Positions 1 through 7,263 are shown, counted from the stretch's first letter. The stretch is DNA of 64,000 nucleotides from Roseococcus pinisoli (GCF_018413645.1 NZ_JAHCDA010000001.1:1302001-1366000); one strand, 5' to 3'. The notes: generated from the sequence alone by a model not told the origin. Numbers and translations: made by a program.

Positions 1-486
1 CACGTTGGCGCGGGCGCGGCGCTTGGCCACGACCTCCGGGTTGGCCGCCTCGCGGGCCGCTCTGCGGCGGTACTGCTCCGCGCGCTCCGCCTTGGATAGG
101 TCTGCCCAGTTCCTCTGCGCCCGGGCCTTGCGGGCAGCTCGTATGGCCGGCCCTTTTATCGGATCAGATGTGGCCCGCGCGTAGTGGGCGGTCGCGGCTC
201 GCCGATAGGCGATCAGCTCGCAGGCGGGGCTCCCACACCGGGCGCGGCGTTTGTTGAGAACCGGCGCCCCGCACTCGGGGCAAGCCACCGCCTCGCAGCG
301 CGCGCAGGCCCTGCGCAAGCCCGGGCGGGAGACCTCCGTGAGGCGCCGCTGGCGGATCGCCTCCTCGACGCCGCAGTCGCAGCGGACGCGCCATAGGCGG
401 CCCATGGCGCCGGGCGGGACGGGCTCCTCGGCCAGCACGACAAGTAAGCCAAATCTTGCGCCACGTAGATCAGACGGCGCGGGCAT
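1..486 (-). CDS. Phage-type zinc-binding protein, partial at left edge
   Basis: The reading frame starts at an ATG at 486 and runs off the left end without a stop, so at least 162 codons are present. The N-terminus (DLRGARFGLLVVL, then a RVRCDCG block) resembles small phage proteins whose core reads FGRLTVL...W.CRCDCG. Further Cys pairs (CARC, CPEC, then C and C about 15 residues on) suggest two zinc knuckles. The C-terminal part is very rich in Arg, Ala and Glu and should be helical and basic. Binding of DNA or RNA is inferred. The specific role is unknown and the true C-terminus lies outside the window. It runs in the same direction as the two small genes downstream of the 1057 palindrome. 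Confidence 0.6.
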   Translation of the reverse strand, partial: MPAPSDLRGARFGLLVVLAEEPVPPGAMGRLWRVRCDCGVEEAIRQRRLTEVSRPGLRRACARCEAVACPECGAPVLNKRRARCGSPACELIAYRRAATAHYARATSDPIKGPAIRAARKARAQRNWADLSKAERAEQYRRRAAREAANPEVVAKRRARANV

Positions 487-524
487 CGTGGGGATACATG
501 TCTGGGGCCTCTCTGGGGCGAGGC

Positions 525-800
525 TCAGTCGGCCTCGGCATCGGACGGATGCGTGGCTGCGCGGCTTGGCGCCCCGCCTGGCGAGGCCGCGATCCGCAGC
601 TTGTCCGTGAGGTCGTCCAGAAGGAGGGCGCGCTGCTGCGTTAGCCGCATCAGGTCGCCATAGGCGCCGTCGGGGACGGGCGAATCACCTGCAACCCAGC
701 GCCGCATGGTGCGATCGGTCACCCCAAGGTCGCGGGCCAGCGGCGATTGCCACTGGCCCCCGTAGAGCGCTTCGCCCGCCTCGCGGAGAAGCTGGGTCAT
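525..800 (-). CDS. Small helix-turn-helix protein, phage/accessory type
   Basis: A 91-residue protein. Residues around WQSPLARDLGVTDRTMRRWVAGD form a classic helix-turn-helix: a Leu-Ala-Arg-Asp-Leu-Gly helix, a turn, then a Thr-Asp-Arg-Thr-Met-Arg-Arg-Trp recognition helix. Similar short proteins occur in alphaproteobacterial prophages and islands. I chose the ATG at 800 because it overlaps the stop of the upstream gene as TGATG, which suggests coupling. A GTG at 815 would add five residues. The tail is predicted helical. The target is unknown; the nearest candidate operator is the palindrome at 1057-1074. Confidence 0.65.
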   Translation of the reverse strand: MTQLLREAGEALYGGQWQSPLARDLGVTDRTMRRWVAGDSPVPDGAYGDLMRLTQQRALLLDDLTDKLRIAASPGGAPSRAATHPSDAEAD

Positions 801-1009
801 CAGCGGTTGAGCCACCGGCCGTTCATGGACCGCGAGGCGACGACATAACCCTCGCGGTCGTGAATCACGATATCGTGATCGCTATAGCCGCCGGCGAAGC
901 GAATGGTCGCCGCCCGCTTGGCCGCCTGCAGCGTGCCGACAACCTGGATCTCCGGCGCGCTGGCGATGCTGCTGTGGCAAATGGTGGCGGTGTAGATGTT
1001 CTGAGCCAT
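800..1009 (-). CDS. Small uncharacterised protein (69 aa)
   Basis: A 69-residue protein. An AAGGAGG ribosome-binding site sits about 10 bases in front of the ATG, the best Shine-Dalgarno in this island. The sequence alternates strands and Gly turns (IRFAGGYSDHDIVIHDREGYVVASRSMNGRWL) and looks like a small beta-rich fold. I do not recognise the family. Its stop overlaps the start of the helix-turn-helix gene, so the two are probably co-transcribed. The palindrome at 1057-1074 lies about 48 bases upstream, where an operator would be expected. Confidence 0.55.
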   Translation of the reverse strand: MAQNIYTATICHSSIASAPEIQVVGTLQAAKRAATIRFAGGYSDHDIVIHDREGYVVASRSMNGRWLNR

Positions 1010-1056
1010 GGTTCCCGGGCCTCCTTGCCCTGTCCGGCGGGGCTATCCCCTTCCTA

Positions 1057-1074
1057 TGTCCTATATGTAGGACA
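1057..1074. promoter_or_regulatory. Palindromic operator candidate
   Basis: TGTCCTATATGTAGGACA has perfect 7-base arms (TGTCCTA/TAGGACA) around a TATG spacer and is AT-rich in a GC-rich setting. It lies 48 bases upstream of the 69-aa gene that starts the leftward operon. The partner is inferred to be a dimeric repressor, possibly the neighbouring helix-turn-helix protein. Confidence 0.55.
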
Positions 1075-1191
1075 CGATACGCCGGAGGGCAACAAGAAAT
1101 TCGCCCGCGGCCATGCCGTTTTGCGGCTAAGCCTGCGTCGGCGCTGGCTCCCGCGGCGGTGCCGTCGTCGGCCTTATCGCGAGATCTGTGA

Positions 1192-1380
1192 GATCTGCCG
1201 CGGGACGCCGACGGATGCAGCAAGTTGGCGCTCCGGCTCACGCTGTGGATGACGGCACCGGCGGCCGAGGCCCTGAAGCTCCAGCGCGCACTGCCCGACG
1301 GCGCGTTGCAGGTGGTCGGCCGAGGCGGTCGGCAGGACCCTCCGGGGCAACCCCCGACGGTGCAGGGGACGCTCCTCTAG
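1192..1380 (+). pseudogene. 3' remnant of an SOS-response-associated peptidase (SRAP/YedK)
   Basis: The frame that ends at the TAG at 1378-1380 reads WMTAPAAEALKLQRALPDG followed by ALQVVGRG. This matches the C-terminal block typical of alphaproteobacterial SRAP (DUF159/HMCES-like) proteins, which has the form W-M/L-TAP-EEAL-LQRPLPDGAL. An in-frame TGA at 1189-1191 and the lack of the catalytic Cys2, the core and the HPKAMPVIL-type block upstream show that only a fragment survives. Intact SRAP proteins form a DNA-protein crosslink with abasic sites. The family assignment is from memory of conserved blocks. Confidence 0.55.
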
Positions 1381-1411
1381 TCGAATTCTTGGGATTCGAC
1401 TCTCGCTCGAT

Positions 1412-1426
1412 GTTCCCTTTATGTTC
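1412..1426. promoter_or_regulatory. LexA-type SOS box (GTTC-N7-GTTC)
   Basis: GTTCCCTTTATGTTC is an exact GTTC-N7-GTTC direct repeat, the LexA site known from Alphaproteobacteria. The surrounding bases (TG before, TCA after) also resemble SOS promoters such as those of imuA. It ends 29 bases before the start at 1456, where a repressor would cover the promoter. Confidence 0.65.
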
Positions 1427-1455
1427 TCATCATCGAGAGCATGGAGGCGAGAGCA

Positions 1456-1968
1456 ATGAGCAGGATTTCGCGGCGGAGCAATCGCGCTGACGCCGGCCCG
1501 CCCCAGTTGAGCGGCGGTGTTGAACCGCAGGCGTTGGAGGCCTGGCTCGGCCGTACGGATGGTGGTTTTCGCCGCCGGATGATCGGCCATGACCTGGAGC
1601 ACATGGGTATCCGGCACGGCGATCTGCTGATCGAGGGCGAGCGCACGCCACTACGGTTGGGCGGCGCCGCCATGCGGCTGGTGACGGATTTCGAGGGTGG
1701 TTACGAAAGGCTCGCGGGCGCCGGAGAGGTCTACGTCGATGCCGACGGCACGGCCGCGATGCGGGTCGACGGCCAGGCTTGGTCTCTCGATGACGAGACC
1801 TACTCCTATGTCCTGCCCGTGGCTGGCTGGGTCCCCGTTCTGGACGGCTGGCCGGTTTTTGCCGACGTCCGGCTGCTGCCGCAGATCGGGGAGGAGGTCG
1901 TCCGGGCGCCGCGCGTCCCGGACCCGGCGCCGGTCTCGGCCATCCATCCCGACGAAATCCCGTTCTAA
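1456..1968 (+). CDS. Uncharacterised protein behind a LexA-type box
   Basis: A 170-residue protein of unknown family. The ATG at 1456 is preferred over one at 1441 because GGAGGCGAG precedes it at the right distance. The N-terminus is basic, followed by a mixed alpha/beta body with many short hydrophobic strands and Gly turns (RLVTDFEGGY, GEVYVDADG, YSYVLPVAGWVPVLDGWPVF). There is no signal peptide, membrane segment or recognisable catalytic motif. The GTTC-N7-GTTC site just upstream predicts induction by DNA damage. The degraded SRAP gene immediately upstream fits an SOS-associated or prophage setting. Function is not assignable. Confidence 0.6.
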   Translation: MSRISRRSNRADAGPPQLSGGVEPQALEAWLGRTDGGFRRRMIGHDLEHMGIRHGDLLIEGERTPLRLGGAAMRLVTDFEGGYERLAGAGEVYVDADGTAAMRVDGQAWSLDDETYSYVLPVAGWVPVLDGWPVFADVRLLPQIGEEVVRAPRVPDPAPVSAIHPDEIPF

Positions 1969-2004
1969 GCCGCCTTCCGCGACACAATCGAATCGGCACC
2001 TCAC

Positions 2005-2235
2005 ATGCGCGGCGAGATCAGGGATCCGCCGGCCGGCGCTCTCGCTCGTCCGGGCGCGGTCCCCGTCGGCTTCAATGGGGCGAGCATGGCGGCACTGCTG
2101 GCTGTCGCGCGATCGGCTCGCGCTGCCGGCATCGACCCGGCAGCCGAGGTGCGGGATCTGGCCTGGGGCCTGCACCCGGCGCTGCCCGCCGCGTTGATCG
2201 GCGATGCCGTTGAGCACGTCCTCGCCAGGATCTGA
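2005..2235 (+). CDS. Small uncharacterised protein
   Basis: A 76-residue reading frame. The second half (SMAALLAVARSARAAGIDPAA, then a helix with LHPALPAALIGDAVEHVLARI) looks like a small helical domain. No ribosome-binding site is evident at the ATG at 2005. An internal ATG at 2086, with GGGGCGAG in front, would give a 50-residue product and may be the real start. It lies between the SOS-box gene and a zinc-ribbon gene on the same strand. Confidence 0.45.
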   Translation: MRGEIRDPPAGALARPGAVPVGFNGASMAALLAVARSARAAGIDPAAEVRDLAWGLHPALPAALIGDAVEHVLARI

Positions 2236-2246
2236 CGAGGCGTCCG

Positions 2247-2480
2247 ATGGCCGCCAACATGCGCGGGCCCAAGCCCGCCGACCCGCTCTACTACCGCTGG
2301 GCGGACACGCTCGAAGTGCGCTGCCAGCGCTGCGGCAATAGCGCGCAGGCGACGGTCCAGGCCTGGGCGGTCTGGCATCGGCTCAACGAGCGGCTCCGCT
2401 TTACCGAAATGCAGGAGCGTATGGTCTGCCTGCGATGCGGGACCTACGCGCCGAGGATGGAAATCCACGAGCGGCGTTAG
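2247..2480 (+). CDS. Small zinc-ribbon protein
   Basis: A 77-residue protein with two CxxC knuckles (CQRC near residue 26 and CLRC near residue 61), the spacing of a zinc ribbon. The segment between them is helical with several Trp and Arg residues. Such tiny zinc-ribbon proteins are common in phages and islands and often bind nucleic acid, but no specific family is recognised. It starts 11 bases after the preceding small gene and is probably in the same transcript. Confidence 0.6.
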   Translation: MAANMRGPKPADPLYYRWADTLEVRCQRCGNSAQATVQAWAVWHRLNERLRFTEMQERMVCLRCGTYAPRMEIHERR

Positions 2481-2501
2481 GGCAGGGCGGGTCGCTGGCT
2501 G

Positions 2502-2750
2502 CTACGGCGAGGACGGCCCCGGCGGCGAGCAGAGGCGGGCATGGAAATGCGCTCGATCCCCCGTGACGACCTCCGCGAAGCCGTCGATGGCCTGCATCAC
2601 TCCATAGGCAGCCCGGTAGTGCGGCCCACCTATGGGCGCGTCCGCCCGGACCTTGATGCAGGCCTCCCGTGCGCGGCACAAATCCTCCATCGCGACGGCG
2701 AGGACTTGGGCGTGGAGGAGGCGCTTGCGGACGACCATGGAGGGCAGCAT
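2502..2750 (-). CDS. Small helical protein, uncharacterised
   Basis: An 82-residue frame with starts at 2750 or 2738. The upstream extension of the frame does not look like protein, so I use the internal start. The middle is an amphipathic helix (VLAVAMEDLCRAREACIKVR) followed by a GGPHYRAAYGVMQAIDGF segment. No family is recognised and no good Shine-Dalgarno is visible. It is convergent with the zinc-ribbon gene and ends the island before maeB. Confidence 0.45.
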   Translation of the reverse strand: MLPSMVVRKRLLHAQVLAVAMEDLCRAREACIKVRADAPIGGPHYRAAYGVMQAIDGFAEVVTGDRAHFHARLCSPPGPSSP

Positions 2751-2832
2751 AGCGGCGCGAACGGATGGGGAACAAGTCCTGTCAGAAGCGCGGAAAAGAC
2801 CGGAACGCCTATCGAATATTTGACACTGAAAC

Positions 2833-2940
2833 CCGCAGGGAACTGCGGTTCCTTGCTTTGCTCCACAAAGCTTGCATAGCCGAGCATTTCGCACCCGCGA
2901 AGGGGCCTTCTTGCGGGGCACCTTTCCAGAAGACAAGGTG
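2833..2940 (+). promoter_or_regulatory. Hairpin-rich leader upstream of maeB
   Basis: Four consecutive perfect inverted repeats occur here: CCGCAG-GGAA-CTGCGG (2833-2848, a GNRA-type loop), GCTTTG-CTCCA-CAAAGC (2855-2871), TTCGC-ACCC-GCGAA (2888-2901) and CACCTT-N10-AAGGTG (2919-2940). The first competes with GGAAC-TGCG-GTTCC (2839-2852). The block ends 28 bases before the maeB start. It could be a structured 5' untranslated region, a small RNA or an island boundary. I recognise no known RNA family. Confidence 0.45.
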
Positions 2941-2968
2941 AAGCTCAGGCAACTAGTTTTCAGGACGA

Positions 2969-5269
2969 ATGACAATGGACGATGTGCGCAAGGACGGGCT
3001 GACGGATACGCGAACGGCGCGCATCACCGGCGAAGAGGCCTTGGCCATGCATGCCGAGGGCCGCCCCGGCAAGCTCGAGATTCGCCTCACCAAGCCCCTG
3101 GTCACCGCGCGCGACCTCAGCCTGGCCTATTCGCCCGGCGTGGCCGAGCCCTGCCTGCATATCCACCGCAACCCCGCCCTCGCCTATGACTACACGAGCA
3201 AGGGGAATTTCGTGGCCGTCGTCTCCAATGGCACGGCGGTGCTGGGCCTGGGCAATCTCGGCGCGCTCGCCAGCAAGCCGGTGATGGAGGGCAAGGTCGC
3301 GCTGTTCAAGCGCTTCGCCGACGTGGACGGCATCGATCTCTGCCTCGATACCGAGGACGTGGACGCCTTCGTCAACAGCGTCCGCTACCTCGGCCCCAGC
3401 TTCGGCGGAATCAACCTCGAGGACATCAAGGCGCCCGAGTGCTTCATCATCGAAAGCCGCCTCCGCGAGCTGATGGACATCCCCGTCTTTCACGACGACC
3501 AGCACGGCACGGCGATCGTTGCGGCGGCGGGACTCATCAACGCGGCCCATCTGACGGGGCGTGACCTTAAGACCACTAAGCTCGTCATCAACGGGGCCGG
3601 CGCCGCGGCGATTGCCTGCGCGGAACTGCTCAAGGCCATGGGCATGACCCCGCAGAACGTCATCCTCTGCGACACCAAGGGCGTGGTCTATCGCGGCCGC
3701 ACCGAGGGCATGAACCAGTGGAAGTCGGCCCATGCCATCGACACCGACCGGCGGACGCTGTCTCAGGCGCTGGAAGGCGCGGACTGCTTCTTCGGCCTCT
3801 CCGCCAAGGGCGCGCTGACGGCCGAGATGATCCGCGCCATGGCGCCGGCGCCGATCATCTTCGCGATGGCCAATCCCGACCCCGAGATCACGCCCGACGA
3901 GGCGCGTGCCGCCCGGCCGGACTGCATCATCGCCACGGGCCGGTCGGACTATCCGAACCAGGTGAACAACGTCCTGGGGTTCCCCTTCATCTTCCGCGGC
4001 GCGCTGGACGTCCGGGCCTCGACCATCAACGACGCGATGAAGATCGCCGCCGCCCAGTCGCTGGCCGAGCTGGCGCGCGAGGCGGTGCCGGAGGAGGTGG
4101 CGCGCTCGGGCGCGGGCAAGCAGCTCGTCTTCGGGCCGGAATACATCATCCCGAATGCCTTCGACCCGCGCCTCATCAGCCGCGTGCCGGTGGCCGTGGC
4201 CGAGGCCGCGGTCCGCTCCGGCGTCGCCCGCAAGCCGATCATCGACACGCAGCGCTACAGCCGCGAGCTGGCCAGCCGCCTCGACGTCGCCGCCAATGCG
4301 CTGGAGGCGATCCACGAGCGCGTCCGCGAGAATCCGAAGCGCGTCGTCTTCGCCGAAGGCGAGGACGAGACGGTCATCCGCGCGGCGATCAACTTCCGCA
4401 ACGCCGGCTACGGCTACCCCGTCCTGGTCGGCCGGGAGGAACGGATCAACGCCACCGTCGCCGCGCTCGGCGTACGGCTGCCGGACGGCATCGAGATCCA
4501 CAACGCCCGGCTCTCGTCGCAGAACCGCCGCTATGCGGAATGGCTCTATGCCCGCAAGCAGCGCGACGGCTTCCTGTTCCGCGACTGCCAGCGGCTGGTG
4601 AACCAGGACCGCAACGTCTTCGCCGCCTGCATGCTGGCCATGGGCGACGCGGATGCGCTGATCACGGGCGAGACGCGCAGCTACTCCGCCACGCTCGAGG
4701 GCCTCAACATGGCACTCGACCATGAGGGGGTGCTCTTTGGCCTGAGCATGATGATCGCGCGGCGCTCCGGCACGGTGCTGGTGGCCGACACGGCGATCCA
4801 TGAGCGGCCGGATGCGGCGACCCTGGCCGAGATCGCCACCCGCAGCGCGGCCACCGCCCGCCGGCTGGGGCTGACACCGCGCGTGGCCTTCCTCTCCTTC
4901 TCGACCTTCGGCGACCCCAAGGGCAGCATCCCCGGCAGCATCCGCGAGGCGGTGAAGCTGCTGGACGGTGCCGGCGTGGACTTCGAATATGACGGCGAGA
5001 TGGGCGCGGACGTGGCGCTGGACGCCCATCTGCGGGCGAGCCTCTACCCCTTCTGCCGCCTGACCGGTCCCGCCAATGTGCTGGTGATGCCCGGCCTTCA
5101 TGCCGCGCATATCCTCACCAAGGCGGTGCCGCACCTGACCTCGGCGACGACGATCGGGCCGATCCTGATGGGCCTGCGCAAGTCGGCGCAGATCGTGCCC
5201 ACGGGCGCCGGGGTGAACCAGCTCCTCGATATGGCGGCGCTGGCGGCCTATCAGGCGATCGAGAAGTAG
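2969..5269 (+). CDS. maeB: NADP-dependent malic enzyme (MaeB, fused to phosphotransacetylase-like domain)
   Basis: Oxidatively decarboxylates malate to pyruvate with NAD(P)H formation in the cytoplasm, feeding pyruvate and NADPH from the TCA cycle. The 766 residues match the long MaeB type. The N-terminal malic domain contains SLAYSPGVAEPC and the metal-binding HDDQHGTA region. It is followed by a Rossmann domain (VINGAGAAAIACAELL, then AMANPDPEI). From about residue 430 comes a phosphotransacetylase-like domain (RVVFAEGEDETVIRAA, and a PTGAGVNQLLDMAALAA end) that is usually regulatory and not catalytic. ATGs at 2969 and 2975 are both possible starts. The upstream leader is rich in hairpins. 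The gene is convergent with grpE across a strong terminator. Confidence 0.95.
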   Translation: MTMDDVRKDGLTDTRTARITGEEALAMHAEGRPGKLEIRLTKPLVTARDLSLAYSPGVAEPCLHIHRNPALAYDYTSKGNFVAVVSNGTAVLGLGNLGALASKPVMEGKVALFKRFADVDGIDLCLDTEDVDAFVNSVRYLGPSFGGINLEDIKAPECFIIESRLRELMDIPVFHDDQHGTAIVAAAGLINAAHLTGRDLKTTKLVINGAGAAAIACAELLKAMGMTPQNVILCDTKGVVYRGRTEGMNQWKSAHAIDTDRRTLSQALEGADCFFGLSAKGALTAEMIRAMAPAPIIFAMANPDPEITPDEARAARPDCIIATGRSDYPNQVNNVLGFPFIFRGALDVRASTINDAMKIAAAQSLAELAREAVPEEVARSGAGKQLVFGPEYIIPNAFDPRLISRVPVAVAEAAVRSGVARKPIIDTQRYSRELASRLDVAANALEAIHERVRENPKRVVFAEGEDETVIRAAINFRNAGYGYPVLVGREERINATVAALGVRLPDGIEIHNARLSSQNRRYAEWLYARKQRDGFLFRDCQRLVNQDRNVFAACMLAMGDADALITGETRSYSATLEGLNMALDHEGVLFGLSMMIARRSGTVLVADTAIHERPDAATLAEIATRSAATARRLGLTPRVAFLSFSTFGDPKGSIPGSIREAVKLLDGAGVDFEYDGEMGADVALDAHLRASLYPFCRLTGPANVLVMPGLHAAHILTKAVPHLTSATTIGPILMGLRKSAQIVPTGAGVNQLLDMAALAAYQAIEK

Positions 5270-5329
5270 GGACCTTCCGGGAGGGGGCGCCGCCCTCTCC
5301 CACCGGCCTCGCAGGTCCGCGAATGCAAG

Positions 5330-5359
5330 AAGGGCGGGAACCCCACGGTTCCCGCCCTT
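5330..5359. terminator. Bidirectional terminator between maeB and grpE
   Basis: AAGGGCGGGAACC and GGTTCCCGCCCTT form a perfect 13-base-pair stem with a CCAC loop. The AA/TT ends serve both convergent genes. A second small hairpin (GGGGGC-GTT-GCCCC, 5367-5380) and an 18-base palindrome follow on the grpE side. Confidence 0.85.
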
Positions 5360-5383
5360 CATTTATGGGGGCGTTGCCCCTGG

Positions 5384-5401
5384 GAGGCCTTTAAAGGCCT
5401 C
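5384..5401. repeat. 18-base perfect palindrome overlapping the grpE stop codon
   Basis: GAGGCCTTTAAAGGCCTC is fully self-complementary. Its last bases coincide with the grpE stop (5400-5402). It may be part of a grpE terminator or a dispersed palindromic element of the host. Confidence 0.6.
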
Positions 5402-5951
5402 AGCCGGCGGGCTTGCCGGCGACCACGACCATGGCGGGCTTCAGCAGGCGGCCGTTCAGCGTCCAGGCGCTCGACCAGGCCTGCAGCACGGTACCGGGCT
5501 CGACGCCGGCCGGCGCCGGGGCCTCGCTCATCGCCTGGTGGAAGTCGGGGTCGAAGGGCTGGCCCTGCGCGTCCTTGCGGACCACGCCATTGGCCTCCAG
5601 CCGCTGGAGCATGAAGCGCTCCACGCCTTCGAAGCCTTCGCGCATCCGGCCGATGAGCTCCGGCTCGCCCTCGGTGGGCGCCGGAAGGGCGGCGAGGCCG
5701 CGGTGGAGGTTCTCGAAGATCTCCACGACGTCGCCGGCGAATTTCTGCGCGGCGTAGTTGCGGGCCTTCTCGACCTCGTCCTTGCCGCGGTTGCGGACGT
5801 TCTGGACCTCGGCCTCGGCGCGGAGCCAGCGGTCCTTCATCTCGGCGAGATCGGCTTCAAGGGTGGCGATGCGCTCCTCCGGCGTCGGCGCGGGCGCATC
5901 GGGGGCTTCCGGCGCGATATCGGCCGGATGAGGGGTCTGCGGATCGGTCAT
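5400..5951 (-). CDS. grpE: Nucleotide exchange factor GrpE
   Basis: GrpE is the nucleotide exchange factor that releases ADP from DnaK in the heat-shock chaperone cycle. The 183 residues have the expected layout. A Pro/Ala-rich acidic N-terminus is followed by a long dimerising coiled coil (EERIATLEADLAEMKDRWLR into AEVQNVRNR). A beta-wing domain follows, with the family signature FDPDFHQAMSE near residue 137 and a KPAMVVVA end. The ATG at 5951 gives the usual N-terminus; the frame continues upstream to 6002 inside hrcA. It follows hrcA on the same strand with a 31-base gap. dnaK is not in the window. Confidence 0.95.
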   Translation of the reverse strand: MTDPQTPHPADIAPEAPDAPAPTPEERIATLEADLAEMKDRWLRAEAEVQNVRNRGKDEVEKARNYAAQKFAGDVVEIFENLHRGLAALPAPTEGEPELIGRMREGFEGVERFMLQRLEANGVVRKDAQGQPFDPDFHQAMSEAPAPAGVEPGTVLQAWSSAWTLNGRLLKPAMVVVAGKPAG

Positions 5952-5982
5952 TGGTCTCAGGTAGTCGTGGGCGAAGGCGGGA

Positions 5983-7071
5983 TCAACCCAGCAGCCGGCC
6001 AATGACGCGGGCGGTATAGTCCACCACCGGAATCACCCGGCCGTAGTTGATCCGCGAGGGGCCGATGACACCGATGGCGCCGACGATGCTCTGCGGGCTG
6101 CCCGGCGGCCCGCTGCGGAAGGGCGCGACGACGACGGAAAGCCCGGCGGAGGAGAAAAGCCCGCTCTCGGCGCCGATGAAGATCTGCACGCCCTCGCCCC
6201 GCTGGGCGAGCTCCAGCAGCTGCAGCGTCGTCTCCTGCGCCTCCAGCCGCTCGAACAGCGCCTGGATCTCGGAGACGGCGGAGAGGTTCTCCATGTTCTG
6301 GAGCAGGCGGGCCTGGCCGCGCAGGATGAGCGAGCCGCTGCCGCCGCCGGCCCAGGTGGCCAGCCCGGCCTCGATCACCTGCTGGGTAAGGGCGTCGAGC
6401 GCTGTCCGGTTGGCCGCGATCTCCTCGGTGACATTGGCGCGCGTCTCGTCCAGCGTCCGGCCGGCGAGGCGGGCGTTGAGGTAGTTGCCGGCCTGGACGA
6501 GCGAGGAGGGCGGCAGCTCGGCCGGGACCTCGATCACCCGGTTCTCGACCCGCCCGTCGCCCTGGACCAGCACGACCAGCGCGCGGCCAGGGCCGAGGGG
6601 GACGAATTCGATGTGCCGCAAGGGCGCCTCGCCCTTGGGGGCGACGACGAGGCCGGCGGCGCCGGCCAGGCCGGAGAGCATCTGCCCCGCCTCGGCCAGG
6701 GTGTCCTGCAGGGAGCGGCCATGGGCGGCGCAGCGGGCGGAGATCTCGCTCCGCTCCTCCTCGCCGAGGTCGCCGAATTCGAGCAGCCCGTCCACGAAGA
6801 GGCGCAGCCCCTGCTGCGTCGGCAGGCGGCCGGCGCTGGTATGGGGGGCGTAGAGCAGCCCGGCTTCCTCGAGATCCGCCATCACGTTGCGGATCGAGGC
6901 CGGGGAGAGGTTCATCGGCAGGCGGCGCGACAGGGTGCGGCTGCCCACCGGCTCGCCGGTCGCGACATAGACCTCCACCAGTTCCCGCAGGACAGCGGTC
7001 GACCGGGCGTCGAGCATCGTCGAGGCAAGCCCGGGTACTGAGAACAATGGCGGCTTCAGGGGGGTATTCAT
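5983..7071 (-). CDS. hrcA: Heat-inducible transcription repressor HrcA
   Basis: HrcA represses groESL and related chaperone genes by binding CIRCE inverted repeats. The 362 residues show an N-terminal winged helix (LSRRLPMNLSPASIRNVMAD, then LEEAGLLYAPHTSAGRLPT) typical of the family. The GAF-like body and C-terminus follow, with GVIGPSRINYGRVIPVVDY. The ATG at 7071 is used. It has no clear Shine-Dalgarno, and an internal Met 19 residues in is an alternative. It is divergent from rph with about 190 bases between. No CIRCE element is seen in front of it, so it does not appear autoregulated by that site. Confidence 0.95.
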   Translation of the reverse strand: MNTPLKPPLFSVPGLASTMLDARSTAVLRELVEVYVATGEPVGSRTLSRRLPMNLSPASIRNVMADLEEAGLLYAPHTSAGRLPTQQGLRLFVDGLLEFGDLGEEERSEISARCAAHGRSLQDTLAEAGQMLSGLAGAAGLVVAPKGEAPLRHIEFVPLGPGRALVVLVQGDGRVENRVIEVPAELPPSSLVQAGNYLNARLAGRTLDETRANVTEEIAANRTALDALTQQVIEAGLATWAGGGSGSLILRGQARLLQNMENLSAVSEIQALFERLEAQETTLQLLELAQRGEGVQIFIGAESGLFSSAGLSVVVAPFRSGPPGSPQSIVGAIGVIGPSRINYGRVIPVVDYTARVIGRLLG

Positions 7072-7263
7072 CGCTTATGACAGCTTGGGTACGCCGAGGG
7101 GCCGGGTCAACCGCCGAATGACGCACCTCTGGTCAGCGGCGGCCACCTGCGGTTATTGCCTGTCCAGGCCCGACCGGGTCTAGCTCATTCGCCGAGAGGC
7201 TGGCCGCGCTGCCGGATCGCCGATCCGGGTCCCGCCAGGCTCCGAAACCCGAGGAATCCGTTC

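Larger units (their letters stand above)
1010..1455. other. Intergenic divergent region, 446 bases
   Basis: This gap separates the leftward small genes from the rightward gene at 1456. It contains a perfect palindrome (1057-1074), a degraded SRAP peptidase 3' end (about 1192-1380) and a LexA-type direct repeat (1412-1426). I found no intact gene in it. Confidence 0.6.

Noticed and set aside
1174-1617. Minus-strand open frame of 147 codons across the SRAP remnant
   Set aside because: It overlaps the better-supported plus-strand gene and has no protein-like features.
2803-2817. GAAC-N7-GAAT, a near match to the GAAC-type LexA site upstream of the leftward gene at 2750
   Set aside because: One half-site is imperfect and there is no other SOS context on that strand; likely chance.
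2960-5362. 800-codon open frame on the minus strand opposite maeB
   Set aside because: Shadow of a real gene in high-GC DNA; the composition is Arg/His/Asp-rich without any domain, and maeB is certain.
7072-7263. Possible CIRCE element between hrcA and rph
   Set aside because: No TTAGCACTC-N9-GAGTGCTAA or near match is present.
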